Below, in pieces: positions 32,566-41,545 of a stretch of DNA of 58,073 nt. Numbering within the stretch: position 1 is the stretch's first letter; every line of letters begins with the position of its first letter. Both the position numbers and the translations under genes were made by a program. Source of the stretch: Nitrospiraceae bacterium UBA6905 (GTDB lineage: Bacteria; Nitrospirota; Thermodesulfovibrionia; Thermodesulfovibrionales; UBA6898); the NCBI GenBank assembly GCA_002451165.1, contig DKBH01000021.1:1-58073 (forward strand), given 5' to 3'. The notes beneath the pieces are model-generated. The model saw only the letters and a list, made by a program, of their open reading frames with translations. It searched no databases and was not told the DNA's origin.

Positions 32566-35301
32566 ATGGCGAGCAAGTCTGCGAGAAAGTATGTCTATTT
32601 CTTCGGTGCGGGTAAAGCTGATGGAAAAGCTGAGATGAAAAATCTCCTCGGGGGCAAAGGGGCCAACCTCGCAGAGATGACAAATCTTGGTATTCCAGTT
32701 CCTGCCGGTTTTACTATCACTACAGAGGTCTGTACACTCTATTATAAGAATAAGAGAAAGTATCCCAAGGAACTTGCCGGGCAGGTTGAGGCCGCAATTT
32801 CTCGGGTAGAGAAGATCATGGGGAAGAAATTCGGCGACCCGAATAATCCGCTCCTCGTCTCGGTCAGATCCGGCGCGCGGAGTTCCATGCCCGGCATGAT
32901 GGAAACGGTCCTCAATGTCGGCCTCAGTACAAAAACCATACCTGGCCTGATCAGCAAGACGAATAATGAGCGTTTTGTCTATGACGCTTATCGCAGGCTG
33001 ATGATGATGTACTCTGACGTCGTCATGGAAAAAGCCGCTGGTATAGAACCGAAGGATGGACACGGCATCAGGCACAGGTTGGAACATGCGTTGGAAACCA
33101 TGAAGAAGCGTAAAGGCTATAAGAGTGATACTGATCTTACCGTCGGCGATCTCAGGCTTCTCTGTGAGGAATTTAAGGAAATCATCAAACAGACGCTGCA
33201 CATGCCATTTCCTGATGATCCGAAGGAACAGCTCTGGGGGGGAATTGGTGCTGTATTTCAGTCGTGGATGGGTAAGCGAGCGGTCTCCTACCGGAAGATC
33301 GAGAAGATTCCAGAAGAATGGGGGACGGCGGTAAATGTCCAGTCCATGGTCTTTGGAAATACTGGCGACTCGTCAGCTACCGGTGTAGCCTTCACCCGCA
33401 ACCCTGCGACCGGCGAAAATATGTTTTTCGGGGAGTGGCTGCCGAACGCCCAGGGTGAAGATGTTGTCGCTGGCATCAGAACGCCAAACCCGGTGAACAA
33501 GGCAGGGAAAACCGCCGACACTGAACACCTTCCATCGCTGGAAGAGAATATGCCGAAATTGTATAAGGAGCTTTTCACTATCGAGAAAAAACTCGAGAAA
33601 CACTACAGGGACATGCAGGATATTGAGTTCACAATTGAGGATGGAAGGCTCTGGATGCTCCAGACCAGGATCGGCAAACGCAATGGACAAGCTGCAATCC
33701 GTATGGCTGTTGAAATGGCCAATGAAAAGCTGATAACGAAGGAGATGGCACTTATTAGGGTGAAGCCTGAGCAGCTTGATGAACTGCTGCATCCGAGCGT
33801 TGACCCGGCGGCGGAGAAGAATGCTGTGGAATTGGCAAAGGGCTTGCCTGCCGGCCCCGGTGGAGCTATTGGAAAGGTGGTATTCACGGCTGATGACGCA
33901 GAAGCGTGGGCAAAGAGAGGAGAAAAGGTCATTCTTGTTAGGAATGAGACCTCACCGGAGGATGTGCACGGTATGCATGCTGCTGAGGCAATCCTCACAG
34001 CCAAAGGAGGCATGACAAGCCACGCGGCCCTTGTTGCACGCGGCTGGGGTAAGTGTTGTATTGTAGGCTGTGCGGATCTGGATATCAGCCTCAGCCAAAA
34101 AGAGATTCAGGTGAACGGAAAGATCGTTAGAGAAGGTGACTGGATCACGTTGAATGGCTCGAAGGGCCGGGTGTATGCTGGAAAGCTTGATCTCCTCCCT
34201 GCCGACCCTGAGCATAACTCGTGGTACAAGCAGCTCATGAAATGGGCTGACCAATACCGGAGCATTAATATCAGAACGAATGCTGACACCCCGAACGATG
34301 CGAGCATCGCACGGAACTTCGGGGCCGAAGGCATTGGCCTCTGCAGGACCGAGCATATGTTTTTCGGTCCTGACAGAATTAAGGCGGTAAGGGAGATGAT
34401 CCTTTCCGATACGCTTGACGGCAGAAAAAAGGCACTTGCAAAACTCCTGCCTTTCCAGAAGAGCGACTTCATCGGCATATTCAGGGCAATGGCAGGCCTG
34501 CCGGTCACCATAAGACTTCTCGATCCCCCTCTTCACGAATTTCTTCCGCATACGGATGATGAGCTCAGGGAACTCGCCAGTGACATGCATGTTACTTTTG
34601 AAAGGCTGAATGCCAAGAATAAGTCCTTGCATGAATTCAACCCCATGCTCGGACACCGCGGCTGCCGACTCGGGGTTACCTATCCGGAGATCTATGAGAT
34701 GCAGGCCCAGGCTATTATGGAGGCTGCATGCGAACTAGCGAAACAGCGGATAAAGGTAATCCCTGAGATCATGATCCCACTGGTCGGTCATGTAAACGAG
34801 CTTACAGCGATGAAAAAGGTCGTTATTGATACTGCTGAACAGGTAAAGAGGACTTATGGCGTCAAAGTTTCTTACACGGTCGGTACGATGATCGAGTTGC
34901 CCAGGGCATGTGTAACTTCAGCCGAGATTGCTCAGGTCGCTGATTTTTACTCATTCGGTACAAATGATCTTACCCAGACGGTGTACGGTCTCTCCCGTGA
35001 CGATGCCGGCAGGTTCCTGCCATATTATGTCGAAAACGGCATACTCAAGGACGATCCCTTTATCACAATAGATCAAGAAGGTGTCGGTGCCTTTATGAAA
35101 ATAGCTGTCGATAATGGAAGGAAGATAAAAAAGAACCTCAAGCTCGGCATCTGCGGGGAGCACGGTGGCGAGCCAAAATCGGTAGAGTTCTGCCACAATA
35201 TTGGTCTTGATTATGTCAGTTGCTCACCGTTCAGGATCCCTATCGCCCGTTTCGCTGCAGCACAGGCGGCGATTAAAGGTAAGACGAGCAAGAAAAAATA
35301 A
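32566..35301 (+). CDS. ppdK: Pyruvate, phosphate dikinase
   Basis: 911 residues, full length. N-terminal ATP-grasp domain (LLGGKGANLAEMTNLGIPVPAGFTIT; SVRSGARSSMPGMMETVLNVG), central swivelling domain with phospho-His in AKGGMTSHAALVARGWGK, and C-terminal PEP-binding barrel (EGIGLCRTEHMFF, ICGEHGGEPKS). It interconverts pyruvate, ATP and Pi with PEP, AMP and PPi, supplying PEP for gluconeogenesis in autotrophs and anaerobes. The start follows GGGAGG. It is monocistronic with a strong downstream hairpin. The IS insertion lies about 75 bases upstream and may alter expression. Confidence 0.98.
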   Translation: MASKSARKYVYFFGAGKADGKAEMKNLLGGKGANLAEMTNLGIPVPAGFTITTEVCTLYYKNKRKYPKELAGQVEAAISRVEKIMGKKFGDPNNPLLVSVRSGARSSMPGMMETVLNVGLSTKTIPGLISKTNNERFVYDAYRRLMMMYSDVVMEKAAGIEPKDGHGIRHRLEHALETMKKRKGYKSDTDLTVGDLRLLCEEFKEIIKQTLHMPFPDDPKEQLWGGIGAVFQSWMGKRAVSYRKIEKIPEEWGTAVNVQSMVFGNTGDSSATGVAFTRNPATGENMFFGEWLPNAQGEDVVAGIRTPNPVNKAGKTADTEHLPSLEENMPKLYKELFTIEKKLEKHYRDMQDIEFTIEDGRLWMLQTRIGKRNGQAAIRMAVEMANEKLITKEMALIRVKPEQLDELLHPSVDPAAEKNAVELAKGLPAGPGGAIGKVVFTADDAEAWAKRGEKVILVRNETSPEDVHGMHAAEAILTAKGGMTSHAALVARGWGKCCIVGCADLDISLSQKEIQVNGKIVREGDWITLNGSKGRVYAGKLDLLPADPEHNSWYKQLMKWADQYRSINIRTNADTPNDASIARNFGAEGIGLCRTEHMFFGPDRIKAVREMILSDTLDGRKKALAKLLPFQKSDFIGIFRAMAGLPVTIRLLDPPLHEFLPHTDDELRELASDMHVTFERLNAKNKSLHEFNPMLGHRGCRLGVTYPEIYEMQAQAIMEAACELAKQRIKVIPEIMIPLVGHVNELTAMKKVVIDTAEQVKRTYGVKVSYTVGTMIELPRACVTSAEIAQVADFYSFGTNDLTQTVYGLSRDDAGRFLPYYVENGILKDDPFITIDQEGVGAFMKIAVDNGRKIKKNLKLGICGEHGGEPKSVEFCHNIGLDYVSCSPFRIPIARFAAAQAAIKGKTSKKK

Positions 35302-35315
35302 CGTTTTCGGCGCTT

Positions 35316-35355
35316 GCCGTTCCGGGCAGGGTTTTCAGACCCTCCCCGGAACGGC
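35316..35355 (+). terminator. Hairpin terminator after ppdK
   Basis: GCCGTTCCGGG and CCCGGAACGGC, 11 bp, with an inner GGG/CCC extension and short loop, 14 bases after the ppdK stop. The tail is only moderately T-rich (ACTCTTCTTCGTCT). Confidence 0.75.
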
Positions 35356-35418
35356 ACTCTTCTTCGTCTCATCTCCACCCCATTCTTAATTTATATTGAA
35401 CACGCAACCGCTCGTTTG

Positions 35419-35488
35419 TTGACAATTTTTTGCCTACCTAATAAACATAACTTCAAGTTGACAATTTGCTCAAAAATGCTTTTAAAAT
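35419..35488 (+). promoter_or_regulatory. Two tandem sigma70-type promoters
   Basis: TTGACAATTT occurs twice, 39 bases apart. P1: TTGACA 35419-35424, 17-base spacer, TAAACA 35442-35447. P2: TTGACA 35458-35463, then TTAAAA or TAAAAT around 35482-35488 (18-19 bases). Both face the degenerate GGDEF gene starting at 35522. Confidence 0.6.
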
Positions 35489-35521
35489 AGAATACTTTTT
35501 GAGGGTAATAGGGGTACAGCC

Positions 35522-36136
35522 ATGGGACTATTAGAAGCCAGGAAATACATTCAGCAGCTCCATAAGCGGCAGAGCGATCCTTTTCTTTGGCCTGACTTTC
35601 TTACGGGGTTGCCTGACAAGGCTGCCATTCTCAAGAAGCTGGAGGAAGTCTATCCGAACCTCGGTAAATTCTCTATCGTTTATGTACGAATAGCGAATAT
35701 CCACTCATATCTCATTAAATACGGGCCTAATCATCATGCTGACATCATTCAGTGGGCAGCAGCTATTCTTAAGACATCTGTAGCCAGATGTAAGCATGGT
35801 TTTGTCGGCACCTTGAACACACATGATTTCATGGTCATGTGCGAGTCTCGGAAGATGGTAAAGCTTATGGATGAGGCGACTGAGCTTTTTGAGAGACAGA
35901 TGCGAAAATATTATTCGGCCAAAGATCTGAAGAATCGCACTACCCTCTCATTTATCAAGAATGAAGGAACAAATATAAGGGTCGGACTCATGAAACTTGT
36001 GTATGTCGTTGCAGACAAAAAACTATCCGTCGAAAGAGGCGATCTTATTTTGAACATGGCCGATATTTGTGATGCCGTTGAAGGTTCGGGTGAGGCGATG
36101 ATGGTTCTGAATCAAGATATGATTTGCGTAGACTAA
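35522..36136 (+). CDS. Degenerate GGDEF-like protein
   Basis: 204 residues. The domain start is recognisable (WPDFLTGLPDKAAILKKLEE, matching D-x-LTGLPNR), and the position of GGDEF reads LNTHDFMVMCES, so the Gly-Gly and acidic residues needed for GTP/Mg2+ binding are gone. No I-site is apparent. It is probably not a cyclase; it may bind nucleotide or act as a protein partner. No signal peptide or other domain. Expressed from its own tandem promoters. The family call rests on pattern only. Confidence 0.65.
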   Translation: MGLLEARKYIQQLHKRQSDPFLWPDFLTGLPDKAAILKKLEEVYPNLGKFSIVYVRIANIHSYLIKYGPNHHADIIQWAAAILKTSVARCKHGFVGTLNTHDFMVMCESRKMVKLMDEATELFERQMRKYYSAKDLKNRTTLSFIKNEGTNIRVGLMKLVYVVADKKLSVERGDLILNMADICDAVEGSGEAMMVLNQDMICVD

Positions 36137-36472
36137 GTTCGACCGCTGCTGATGCAGCCTAACCAATGCCTCGGAGATAGATTGGAAGCAGTTTGGGCAA
36201 AGAACATTGTCATGCCTTGCTCCTCTTCTGCGACGCTTCCTTCGCGCTAAGCATCTGTCTTGGATGGATTTTGAGTCGTCACTGCCGAAGATGATGACTT
36301 CATCTCTTTATTCACCTACCTTTGCAGCAGGCTTATGGCAAGCCGACGCTGATGAAAACTTATTCGTCGATATTCATTTTGCCCCTTCAATTCCCAAAAG
36401 AACTTATTGAGGAAATGTATTATTCGTTGAGTGATATTCCCGTCCGACCGTATATTATAATAGAGTGAAATT
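36137..36472. other. Non-coding stretch with a promoter
   Basis: No convincing gene on either strand. Near the right end TTGAGT (36427-36432), 18 bases, then TATATT (36451-36456), with an overlapping TATAAT at 36456-36461, is a reasonable promoter for the methyltransferase-MFS pair. Confidence 0.5.
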
Positions 36473-36526
36473 ATGGAATTATTGGCTACTATCGATCCTG
36501 ATAAAATAAAAGAGGACGACCGGTAA
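36473..36526 (+). other. 17-codon leader reading frame, in frame with the next gene
   Basis: An ATG opens a 17-residue frame (MELLATIDPDKIKEDDR) whose TAA ends at 36526, immediately before the TTG that can start the methyltransferase in the same frame. AGAGGA lies inside it, 10 bases before that TTG. It may be a leader peptide coupling translation, or a stop mutation in a longer N-terminus. Its own ribosome binding site is weak. Confidence 0.35.
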
Positions 36527-37072
36527 TTGCAGATGTCCTTTGTCTGCCCATCTTGGCTTTCTTTCATCCTCTATAACCCTATTCGCACGAAATTCACCAA
36601 CCGTCAGAAGGTATTAGGGGAATGCTCTATAACCGAAGATTCTGTCGTTCTTGAGGTCGGCGCGGGCAATGGTTTTTTTACCGAGGCTCTTGCTGCACGC
36701 GCCAAGAAGGTTATTGCAATAGAATTGCAGCGAGGCATGGTCAAGAAGCTTACGAAACGTCTGGGAAGATTGAAGGACAAGGTCAAGATCATCACTGGCG
36801 ACGTTGCTGCAATTGGGCTCGATGAGCATATTGCTGACGTGTGCTTACTCTATTACTGTTTCCACGAGATAAGAAATAAGGAAGAGGCTGCTGCTGTCAT
36901 TAGCCGCGCAGTAATGCCTGGAGGTACACTTGCCATCTACGAACCGACGATGGAAGTATCTCATAAAAAAATGATGGAGACGGTAAGTTTCTTTGCAGTG
37001 AAGGGTTTTTCCCTAGAAGCTGAAAGCAGCGGCCTTTTCACCAGACTGGCGCTGATGAGAAAAGTCAGATGA
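36527..37072 (+). CDS. Class I SAM-dependent methyltransferase
   Basis: Up to 181 residues. SAM motif I is VVLEVGAGNGFFTEALA (about residues 42-58), then an acidic VIAIELQRGM and post-motif MPGGTLAIYEP. The N-terminal CPSWLSFILYNPIR matches the small methyltransferases that begin with CPxWL..(L/I)NPLR, so translation begins at TTG 36527 or ATG 36533. Substrate unknown. The stop overlaps the MFS start (ATGA), implying a functional unit. Confidence 0.85.
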   Translation: MQMSFVCPSWLSFILYNPIRTKFTNRQKVLGECSITEDSVVLEVGAGNGFFTEALAARAKKVIAIELQRGMVKKLTKRLGRLKDKVKIITGDVAAIGLDEHIADVCLLYYCFHEIRNKEEAAAVISRAVMPGGTLAIYEPTMEVSHKKMMETVSFFAVKGFSLEAESSGLFTRLALMRKVR

Positions 37073-38214
37073 AAGAAGGGATGTCTGAAAGAAGCATTCT
37101 TGCTCTTTTTACCGCCGGACACATTGTTGATGACATCTATATGAATGCACTGCCACCGTTCCTGCCGGTGCTCATAGCAAGTTCAGGGCTCTCATTTACC
37201 GCTGCAGGACTACTTGTGACTTTCTTCACGGTAACCTCTTCCGTCTCGCAGCCATTTCTTGGTTTCGCCATCGACAGATATCGTATACGCTGGATTGGTG
37301 CACTTGGACTTATCTGGGCGGGGACCCTTTTCGGTCTTATGGGAGTGGTCAGGGGATATGTATCCTTGATTATACTGGCAACGCTGGCGGGAATCGGACC
37401 AGCGATGTTTCATCCCCATGCGTTGGCTGTAGTATCACGAATTGCTACAGGTGCCAAGGGTCGGATTATGTCTATTTTTATCATCGGTGGAAATATCGGA
37501 TTTGCGATCAGTCCTGTTCTGATCGGTGCCCTGAGCTCGTCAATGGGGCAGGGCGGGATGGTCTTTGTTGCCCTGCCAGGCCTGCTTATGGGTCTACTCA
37601 TATGGAAGCTCTCTACGCGGCTCGACAGTGGGATGAGAGGCGAATTTGTTCCCCTGAGCATGAGTGATTTCCGGCCGGCGCTTGCACTCATTTTGGTTGC
37701 CATATTAAGGTCATGGGTCTATTTTTCTGTACTAAGCTATCTGCCGACCTATTTCGTTAACCTCGGCAGTTCAGTCCTCAGGTCGAATTCCATGCTTTCC
37801 CTGATGCTGCTTGCCGGTGTGGCTGGACAGTTCACCGGCGGAACACTCTCTGATCGGTTTGGAAGAAAAGAGGTGACTATGGGCTCACTACTCCTGGCAG
37901 CGCCACTGCTCCTTATATTCCTTTATTCCTCGGGAACTGGCGCGATGGTCGCCTTATTTTCCTTCGGATTCTCTGTGATGGCTTCCTTTTCCGTCACTAT
38001 GGTCATGATGCATGAGATCATGCACCGGCACATCGGCATTGGCTCAGGTATTATGATAGGGTTTGCGCTCGGTCTCGGAGGCCTAGGCGTGATGGTAACA
38101 GGGATTCTTGCTGACGGGTTTGGCCTGCATACAGCCTTGACCGTTCTTGTTGCCGGTCTGGTTGCCGCAGGTATGCTTACGCACTTTGTTCCCTTAACGC
38201 GAGTGGCTTCGTAG
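37069..38214 (+). CDS. MFS exporter, fosmidomycin-resistance (Fsr)-like
   Basis: 381 residues with 12 predicted membrane helices. The N-terminus FTAGHIVDDIYMNALPPFLPVL resembles Fsr-type MFS proteins; the inter-helix GFAIDRYRIRW and the C-half GGTLSDRFGRKEV are MFS loop signatures, and GPAMFHPHALAVVSR is typical for this subgroup. Probably a drug or metabolite efflux pump. Substrate not predictable. Coupled to the methyltransferase by a 4-base overlap. Confidence 0.9.
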   Translation: MKEGMSERSILALFTAGHIVDDIYMNALPPFLPVLIASSGLSFTAAGLLVTFFTVTSSVSQPFLGFAIDRYRIRWIGALGLIWAGTLFGLMGVVRGYVSLIILATLAGIGPAMFHPHALAVVSRIATGAKGRIMSIFIIGGNIGFAISPVLIGALSSSMGQGGMVFVALPGLLMGLLIWKLSTRLDSGMRGEFVPLSMSDFRPALALILVAILRSWVYFSVLSYLPTYFVNLGSSVLRSNSMLSLMLLAGVAGQFTGGTLSDRFGRKEVTMGSLLLAAPLLLIFLYSSGTGAMVALFSFGFSVMASFSVTMVMMHEIMHRHIGIGSGIMIGFALGLGGLGVMVTGILADGFGLHTALTVLVAGLVAAGMLTHFVPLTRVAS

Positions 38215-38237
38215 CATATATCTTCAGGATGTTCACA

Positions 38238-38266
38238 CAGGAGAGCAGCTTCTGACTGCTCTCCTG
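38238..38266. terminator. Bidirectional hairpin between convergent genes
   Basis: CAGGAGAGCAG and CTGCTCTCCTG form a perfect 11-bp stem around a 7-base loop, between the MFS stop and the cytochrome stop. It lacks a long T-run on either side. Confidence 0.65.
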
Positions 38267-38284
38267 CACCACCTATTGCAGCAT

Positions 38285-39655
38285 CTAATCCTCGAGCCAT
38301 ACTGGACCATGGCAGGTATAACATGAAGGGCCCGAGCCGCCTGTCAGGTCAGAGCCGTGACAGACCTTGCAGGATTTGACGCCGTTATTTTCTGCGTAGT
38401 GTCTGTGTCCTACATACCAGTCCGCAGGATGTCCGCTGAATACCGCATTATGGGGATTACTACCTCCGGGATTTGTTACATGGCAGATGGTACAGGCATG
38501 AAGCGGTGCTGCCTCGCCTTGCAGTCTCATGGGCTGCCGATTGTCGAGAGAGTTCTTTGATGGATACCAAGCATGCGGGCTGTTGTGACAAGCTGCGCAG
38601 AATACTCCTCCGTGTCCCCTCGAGTTTCGATAGAGGGCTCCTCCGGTAGAGTATGCAACTCCATGACATTGCTCACAGGTAGGCTCCTGGAGCCAGGGTA
38701 TTCGGCCTTGTTGGATGGAATCCGCGACTTGCTGCAGGGTACCATGACAATTCTGACATTTGGGGTTTTTCCGCTTGCCGCCCATTCCGCTAATTGCGCT
38801 CCTATTGCAGTGCGTTCTTTCTCCGGGATGGCAATCATAACAGGCGGGTGCGAATATTCCCAGAGAGGCATGTTTGCCGTGCATTGCCTCAGAGAGGGAT
38901 TTAAGACCAGCGGTGCCAGCGGTTCCTAGCGCGTTGCTTGCATGGCATGACGCACAGAGCACAGGACGCTGCTGCATGAGGATCGTGCCGGAGAGCGTGT
39001 CATGCAAAGTCAATATGCTGGTTTCTGTGTTTGTTGCCCCATGGCATTTGGCGCAGTTCAATTCATCCGATACAGGAATCACAACCTTGGTTGATGCGAC
39101 TACCGTACCAGAGGCGTCTTTTACCTTCACCACTGCTGTCTGGTAAGGGTTCCAGACCATGCTATCTTTGAGTGGCAGTGCCGGAATGCCGGTTGCCTCA
39201 AAGTGATCGCCCACGAGATGCATGGTGCCGGAAAGACCGTTTCCCGTGAGACCGACTCCCTCTGGCGGGCTGACTCCGAAGAGCTGTTGAACATACTGCC
39301 AGAAATCCGTCTTGCCGGCAACAGTTGTATTGTTTTTTATGAAGTATTCGACCGTTATACCTGTGGTAGCCACCTGGGGCGGGTCGCCCTTCTGGATGAC
39401 TTGGACAAAGAGGTTATTATAGGGAGGCAGTATGGCCATATCCTTGAAGGAGGGACTAATACAATGCATGCCGAGATCGTTCCATCCGATGACCCGATAC
39501 TTTGAGGATAGCGTAGATGTAGTGATATCAGCTCCTCCGGGGATACTCACTGCAGCGCTATCCTGATAGACTTTTTGTGAGGTGTCAGAAAAAACAAGAT
39601 GTGGGCCTGATACAGCGAGAAGAACTGCCGCAAGGATGACACATGCCTTTTTCAT
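38285..39655 (-). CDS. Exported nonaheme c-type cytochrome
   Basis: 456 residues with a signal peptide (about 1-23). Nine CxxCH heme motifs are visible: CAKCH, CASCH, CYDCH, CQNCH, CEQCH, CAACH, CTICH, CKVCH and CYTCH, all in the C-terminal two thirds; the first about 200 residues are heme-free and begin with VIGWNDLGMHC. It is periplasmic or outer-surface and likely moves electrons to or from an external partner. The start follows AAAGGAGG. No oxidoreductase partner is adjacent. Similar proteins are annotated only as multiheme cytochromes. Confidence 0.93.
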   Translation of the reverse strand: MKKACVILAAVLLAVSGPHLVFSDTSQKVYQDSAAVSIPGGADITTSTLSSKYRVIGWNDLGMHCISPSFKDMAILPPYNNLFVQVIQKGDPPQVATTGITVEYFIKNNTTVAGKTDFWQYVQQLFGVSPPEGVGLTGNGLSGTMHLVGDHFEATGIPALPLKDSMVWNPYQTAVVKVKDASGTVVASTKVVIPVSDELNCAKCHGATNTETSILTLHDTLSGTILMQQRPVLCASCHASNALGTAGTAGLKSLSEAMHGKHASLGIFAPACYDCHPGERTHCNRSAISGMGGKRKNPKCQNCHGTLQQVADSIQQGRIPWLQEPTCEQCHGVAYSTGGALYRNSRGHGGVFCAACHNSPHAWYPSKNSLDNRQPMRLQGEAAPLHACTICHVTNPGGSNPHNAVFSGHPADWYVGHRHYAENNGVKSCKVCHGSDLTGGSGPSCYTCHGPVWLED

Positions 39656-39699
39656 GGACTATCCCTCCTTTATCGACGCGCATAGTGTATTTATGCAAT

Positions 39700-39732
39700 A
39701 TTGTATCACGTGGTGACTATTTCAAAAGTCAC
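39700..39732 (-). promoter_or_regulatory. Cytochrome promoter with overlapping palindrome
   Basis: On the minus strand TACAAT (39705-39700) lies 45-50 bases before the cytochrome ATG. Upstream is a 6+6 bp perfect inverted repeat, GTGACT-N8-AGTCAC (39713-39732), covering the -35 position. A regulator site is a reasonable inference; the spacing is wrong for a standard CRP or FNR site. Confidence 0.4.
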
Positions 39733-39910
39733 TTATAGGTCTTATCAGATGCTTTTATTTAACTACTATTCTGGCGATGTTCTTGTTGGAGGGCTGCTTT
39801 CCTTCTAAGAAGGATGCGGATTTGTTTAAGCCAGGTGCAGATGCAATAATCATTATCACGGCACTCTATAGGACGACTCAGCATAAAGACAAGGGAAAGG
39901 CAGTTTTATA

Positions 39911-40729
39911 TCAGGGAGCTTTTTTTATCGGGATGGCGGTCTCTTCTGAATTGCACCCAACGGCGTAGAAGAGGTAGCCGCTCGTAATCAGAAAAGAAAA
40001 TAATGAACTGTAGGGATAGTAAATGTCCACTACCGCATGTGCAGTTTCGAGCATAATGGCAGGGGTGAATGCAACAACGGATAGTCGTACCAATGATTTG
40101 AAGTCGATCTGTACATTGAAATACTTTGCAAAGCTTCCGCCAAGCACTGCCAGGAGAAGCGTCTGAGCTATATGAAAAAAGAAAGAGATCAGCAAGGCAA
40201 AGGGGAAGAGTACGATAGCAAAAAGATCCTTGAACACTTCAAGCCAGTTATAGATCAGCCGCGAGGTTATCGTTATGTCGCCCAAGTCCGAGAGAGACAG
40301 GCTGCGCGTTTCCTTGGTGTCTCTGTCCTGTCTGATAATCAGGCTGTCTCTAGTCAAAAGCGCCATCGCCGGGCTGTTATCCAAAGAAAGTATCTGTCCT
40401 GAGGTGTCGATGATGGCAACAGGCCGATTGTTTTTTTTGTCGTAGACATAGAAAGGATCGGATTCCTTAATCGATGCCTTCCCTCCGACGATCGTGATCG
40501 TAGGAACCTGATCGACATACTGCGGTACCTCATCTGCAATGAATTCGGAGATGATGTTCTTTATATGCATCATCTCAGGAACCCAATAGATCATCAGAAT
40601 AAGCAGGAGGTAAGGAAGCCCGAGGCCCTTCCAGTTCCTTCTTATGTCCCGATAGAGCGGACGTGAAAAGAAGGACAGATAAAGAGATTGAAACAATGTA
40701 AAAGTCCTAGCATGCTTATTTACTTGCAT
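39911..40729 (-). CDS. DUF1189-type membrane protein
   Basis: 272 residues. One N-terminal helix (about 35-52), an extracytoplasmic segment (about 53-165) with IVGGKASIKESDPFYVYD and VAIIDTSGQI, then three or four C-terminal helices. The layout and the ID(T)SG motif match DUF1189 (YIP1-like). Function unknown. It lies downstream of the Fe-S/DUF3786 gene on the same strand with a 54-base gap. Confidence 0.8.
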   Translation of the reverse strand: MQVNKHARTFTLFQSLYLSFFSRPLYRDIRRNWKGLGLPYLLLILMIYWVPEMMHIKNIISEFIADEVPQYVDQVPTITIVGGKASIKESDPFYVYDKKNNRPVAIIDTSGQILSLDNSPAMALLTRDSLIIRQDRDTKETRSLSLSDLGDITITSRLIYNWLEVFKDLFAIVLFPFALLISFFFHIAQTLLLAVLGGSFAKYFNVQIDFKSLVRLSVVAFTPAIMLETAHAVVDIYYPYSSLFSFLITSGYLFYAVGCNSEETAIPIKKAP

Positions 40730-40783
40730 GGTAACGCACCGCTATTCTGAAAGAGCGCTTTTGATGTTGTCAAGGTTCAAAAG

Positions 40784-41545
40784 TCACTGGATCATTTCGA
40801 TATTCTTGACCAGGCCTTCGAGAAGGAATATGATCGACTCAGCATCCAAGAACTTGTCAGCTGTTTGATCGAAGAGTATCTTTACCACCGAGGGGAATTC
40901 GTCCTCTTCAGGCCAGTAAAGTATGATGACAGGCATTTTGGGGAGCAGATGGAGTTTCCAGGCATGTCTTGTCGGGAACGCCACGGAACGTACTGCCCCC
41001 ATTTTTTCAATTGCAGCAGTGGTTTTTATGATATCAGCGTCAAATAATTCTCTCAGCGGATCTTCACAGTCCCTGAGGAATGACGAAGCCTTGACCATGC
41101 CACTCTTAAGTTCGCCGTAGGAGACCCACTTTCCGCTAAGATTTGCCCGTCCCTGCGTGTTGATGTAATGAAGCAATAGTATCTTTATCCATGGCGTAAT
41201 ATGGCCTGACGATTGTATGTCGCCTTCAGATGATATCGTAAATTCCTTGCCGAGACAGGGCATAACGAGCGTATTGTTATGCAGTACCCCTCCGAGGTCC
41301 CGTGATATTTCAGCCAGTTTGAGCTCGCTGATATTATCCCTGAGAGAGCGTATCAGCTCCTCTCGCCAATCGGCACGTGTTATCTTTCCCTTCAGGTCGT
41401 CTATCTCGGAACTGGAGAGAAGGGGACATTCGGAAAGTTCAGTATCTCCTTTAATGAGCGAGAGGGCAAATGGCATACAGGCCTTTTGCCTGCAAACCCC
41501 ACAGTTTTTTTTGGGCAGCCTTTTGTAAATATCAATGGCGTTCAT
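40784..41545 (-). CDS. Fe-S domain plus DUF3786 protein
   Basis: 253 residues from ATG 41545. The N-terminus KNCGVCRQKACMPFALSLIKGDTELSECP gives four cysteines (CxxCxxxxC...C) like the 4Fe-4S domain of acetyl-CoA synthase/corrinoid proteins; this is followed by a DUF3786 domain (about 70-250, with LLHYINTQG and WVSYGELKSG). Such proteins occur in anaerobes with unclear function, possibly redox or corrinoid related. The upstream ATG at 41668 would add 41 residues without family features. Confidence 0.8.
   Translation of the reverse strand: MNAIDIYKRLPKKNCGVCRQKACMPFALSLIKGDTELSECPLLSSSEIDDLKGKITRADWREELIRSLRDNISELKLAEISRDLGGVLHNNTLVMPCLGKEFTISSEGDIQSSGHITPWIKILLLHYINTQGRANLSGKWVSYGELKSGMVKASSFLRDCEDPLRELFDADIIKTTAAIEKMGAVRSVAFPTRHAWKLHLLPKMPVIILYWPEEDEFPSVVKILFDQTADKFLDAESIIFLLEGLVKNIEMIQ

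Noticed and set aside
36207..36410. 67-codon plus-strand frame in the gap before the methyltransferase
   Set aside because: No ribosome binding site and no recognisable motif; composition looks random.
39777..39968. 63-codon frame opposite the DUF1189 gene end
   Set aside because: Begins like a short lipoprotein (FLLEGCF) but overlaps the DUF1189 coding end and lacks a Shine-Dalgarno.
40776..40788. TTCAAAAGTCACT repeated from 39721-39733
   Set aside because: One copy is at the cytochrome promoter and the other spans the DUF3786 stop codon; without a partner half-site the second copy is probably chance.
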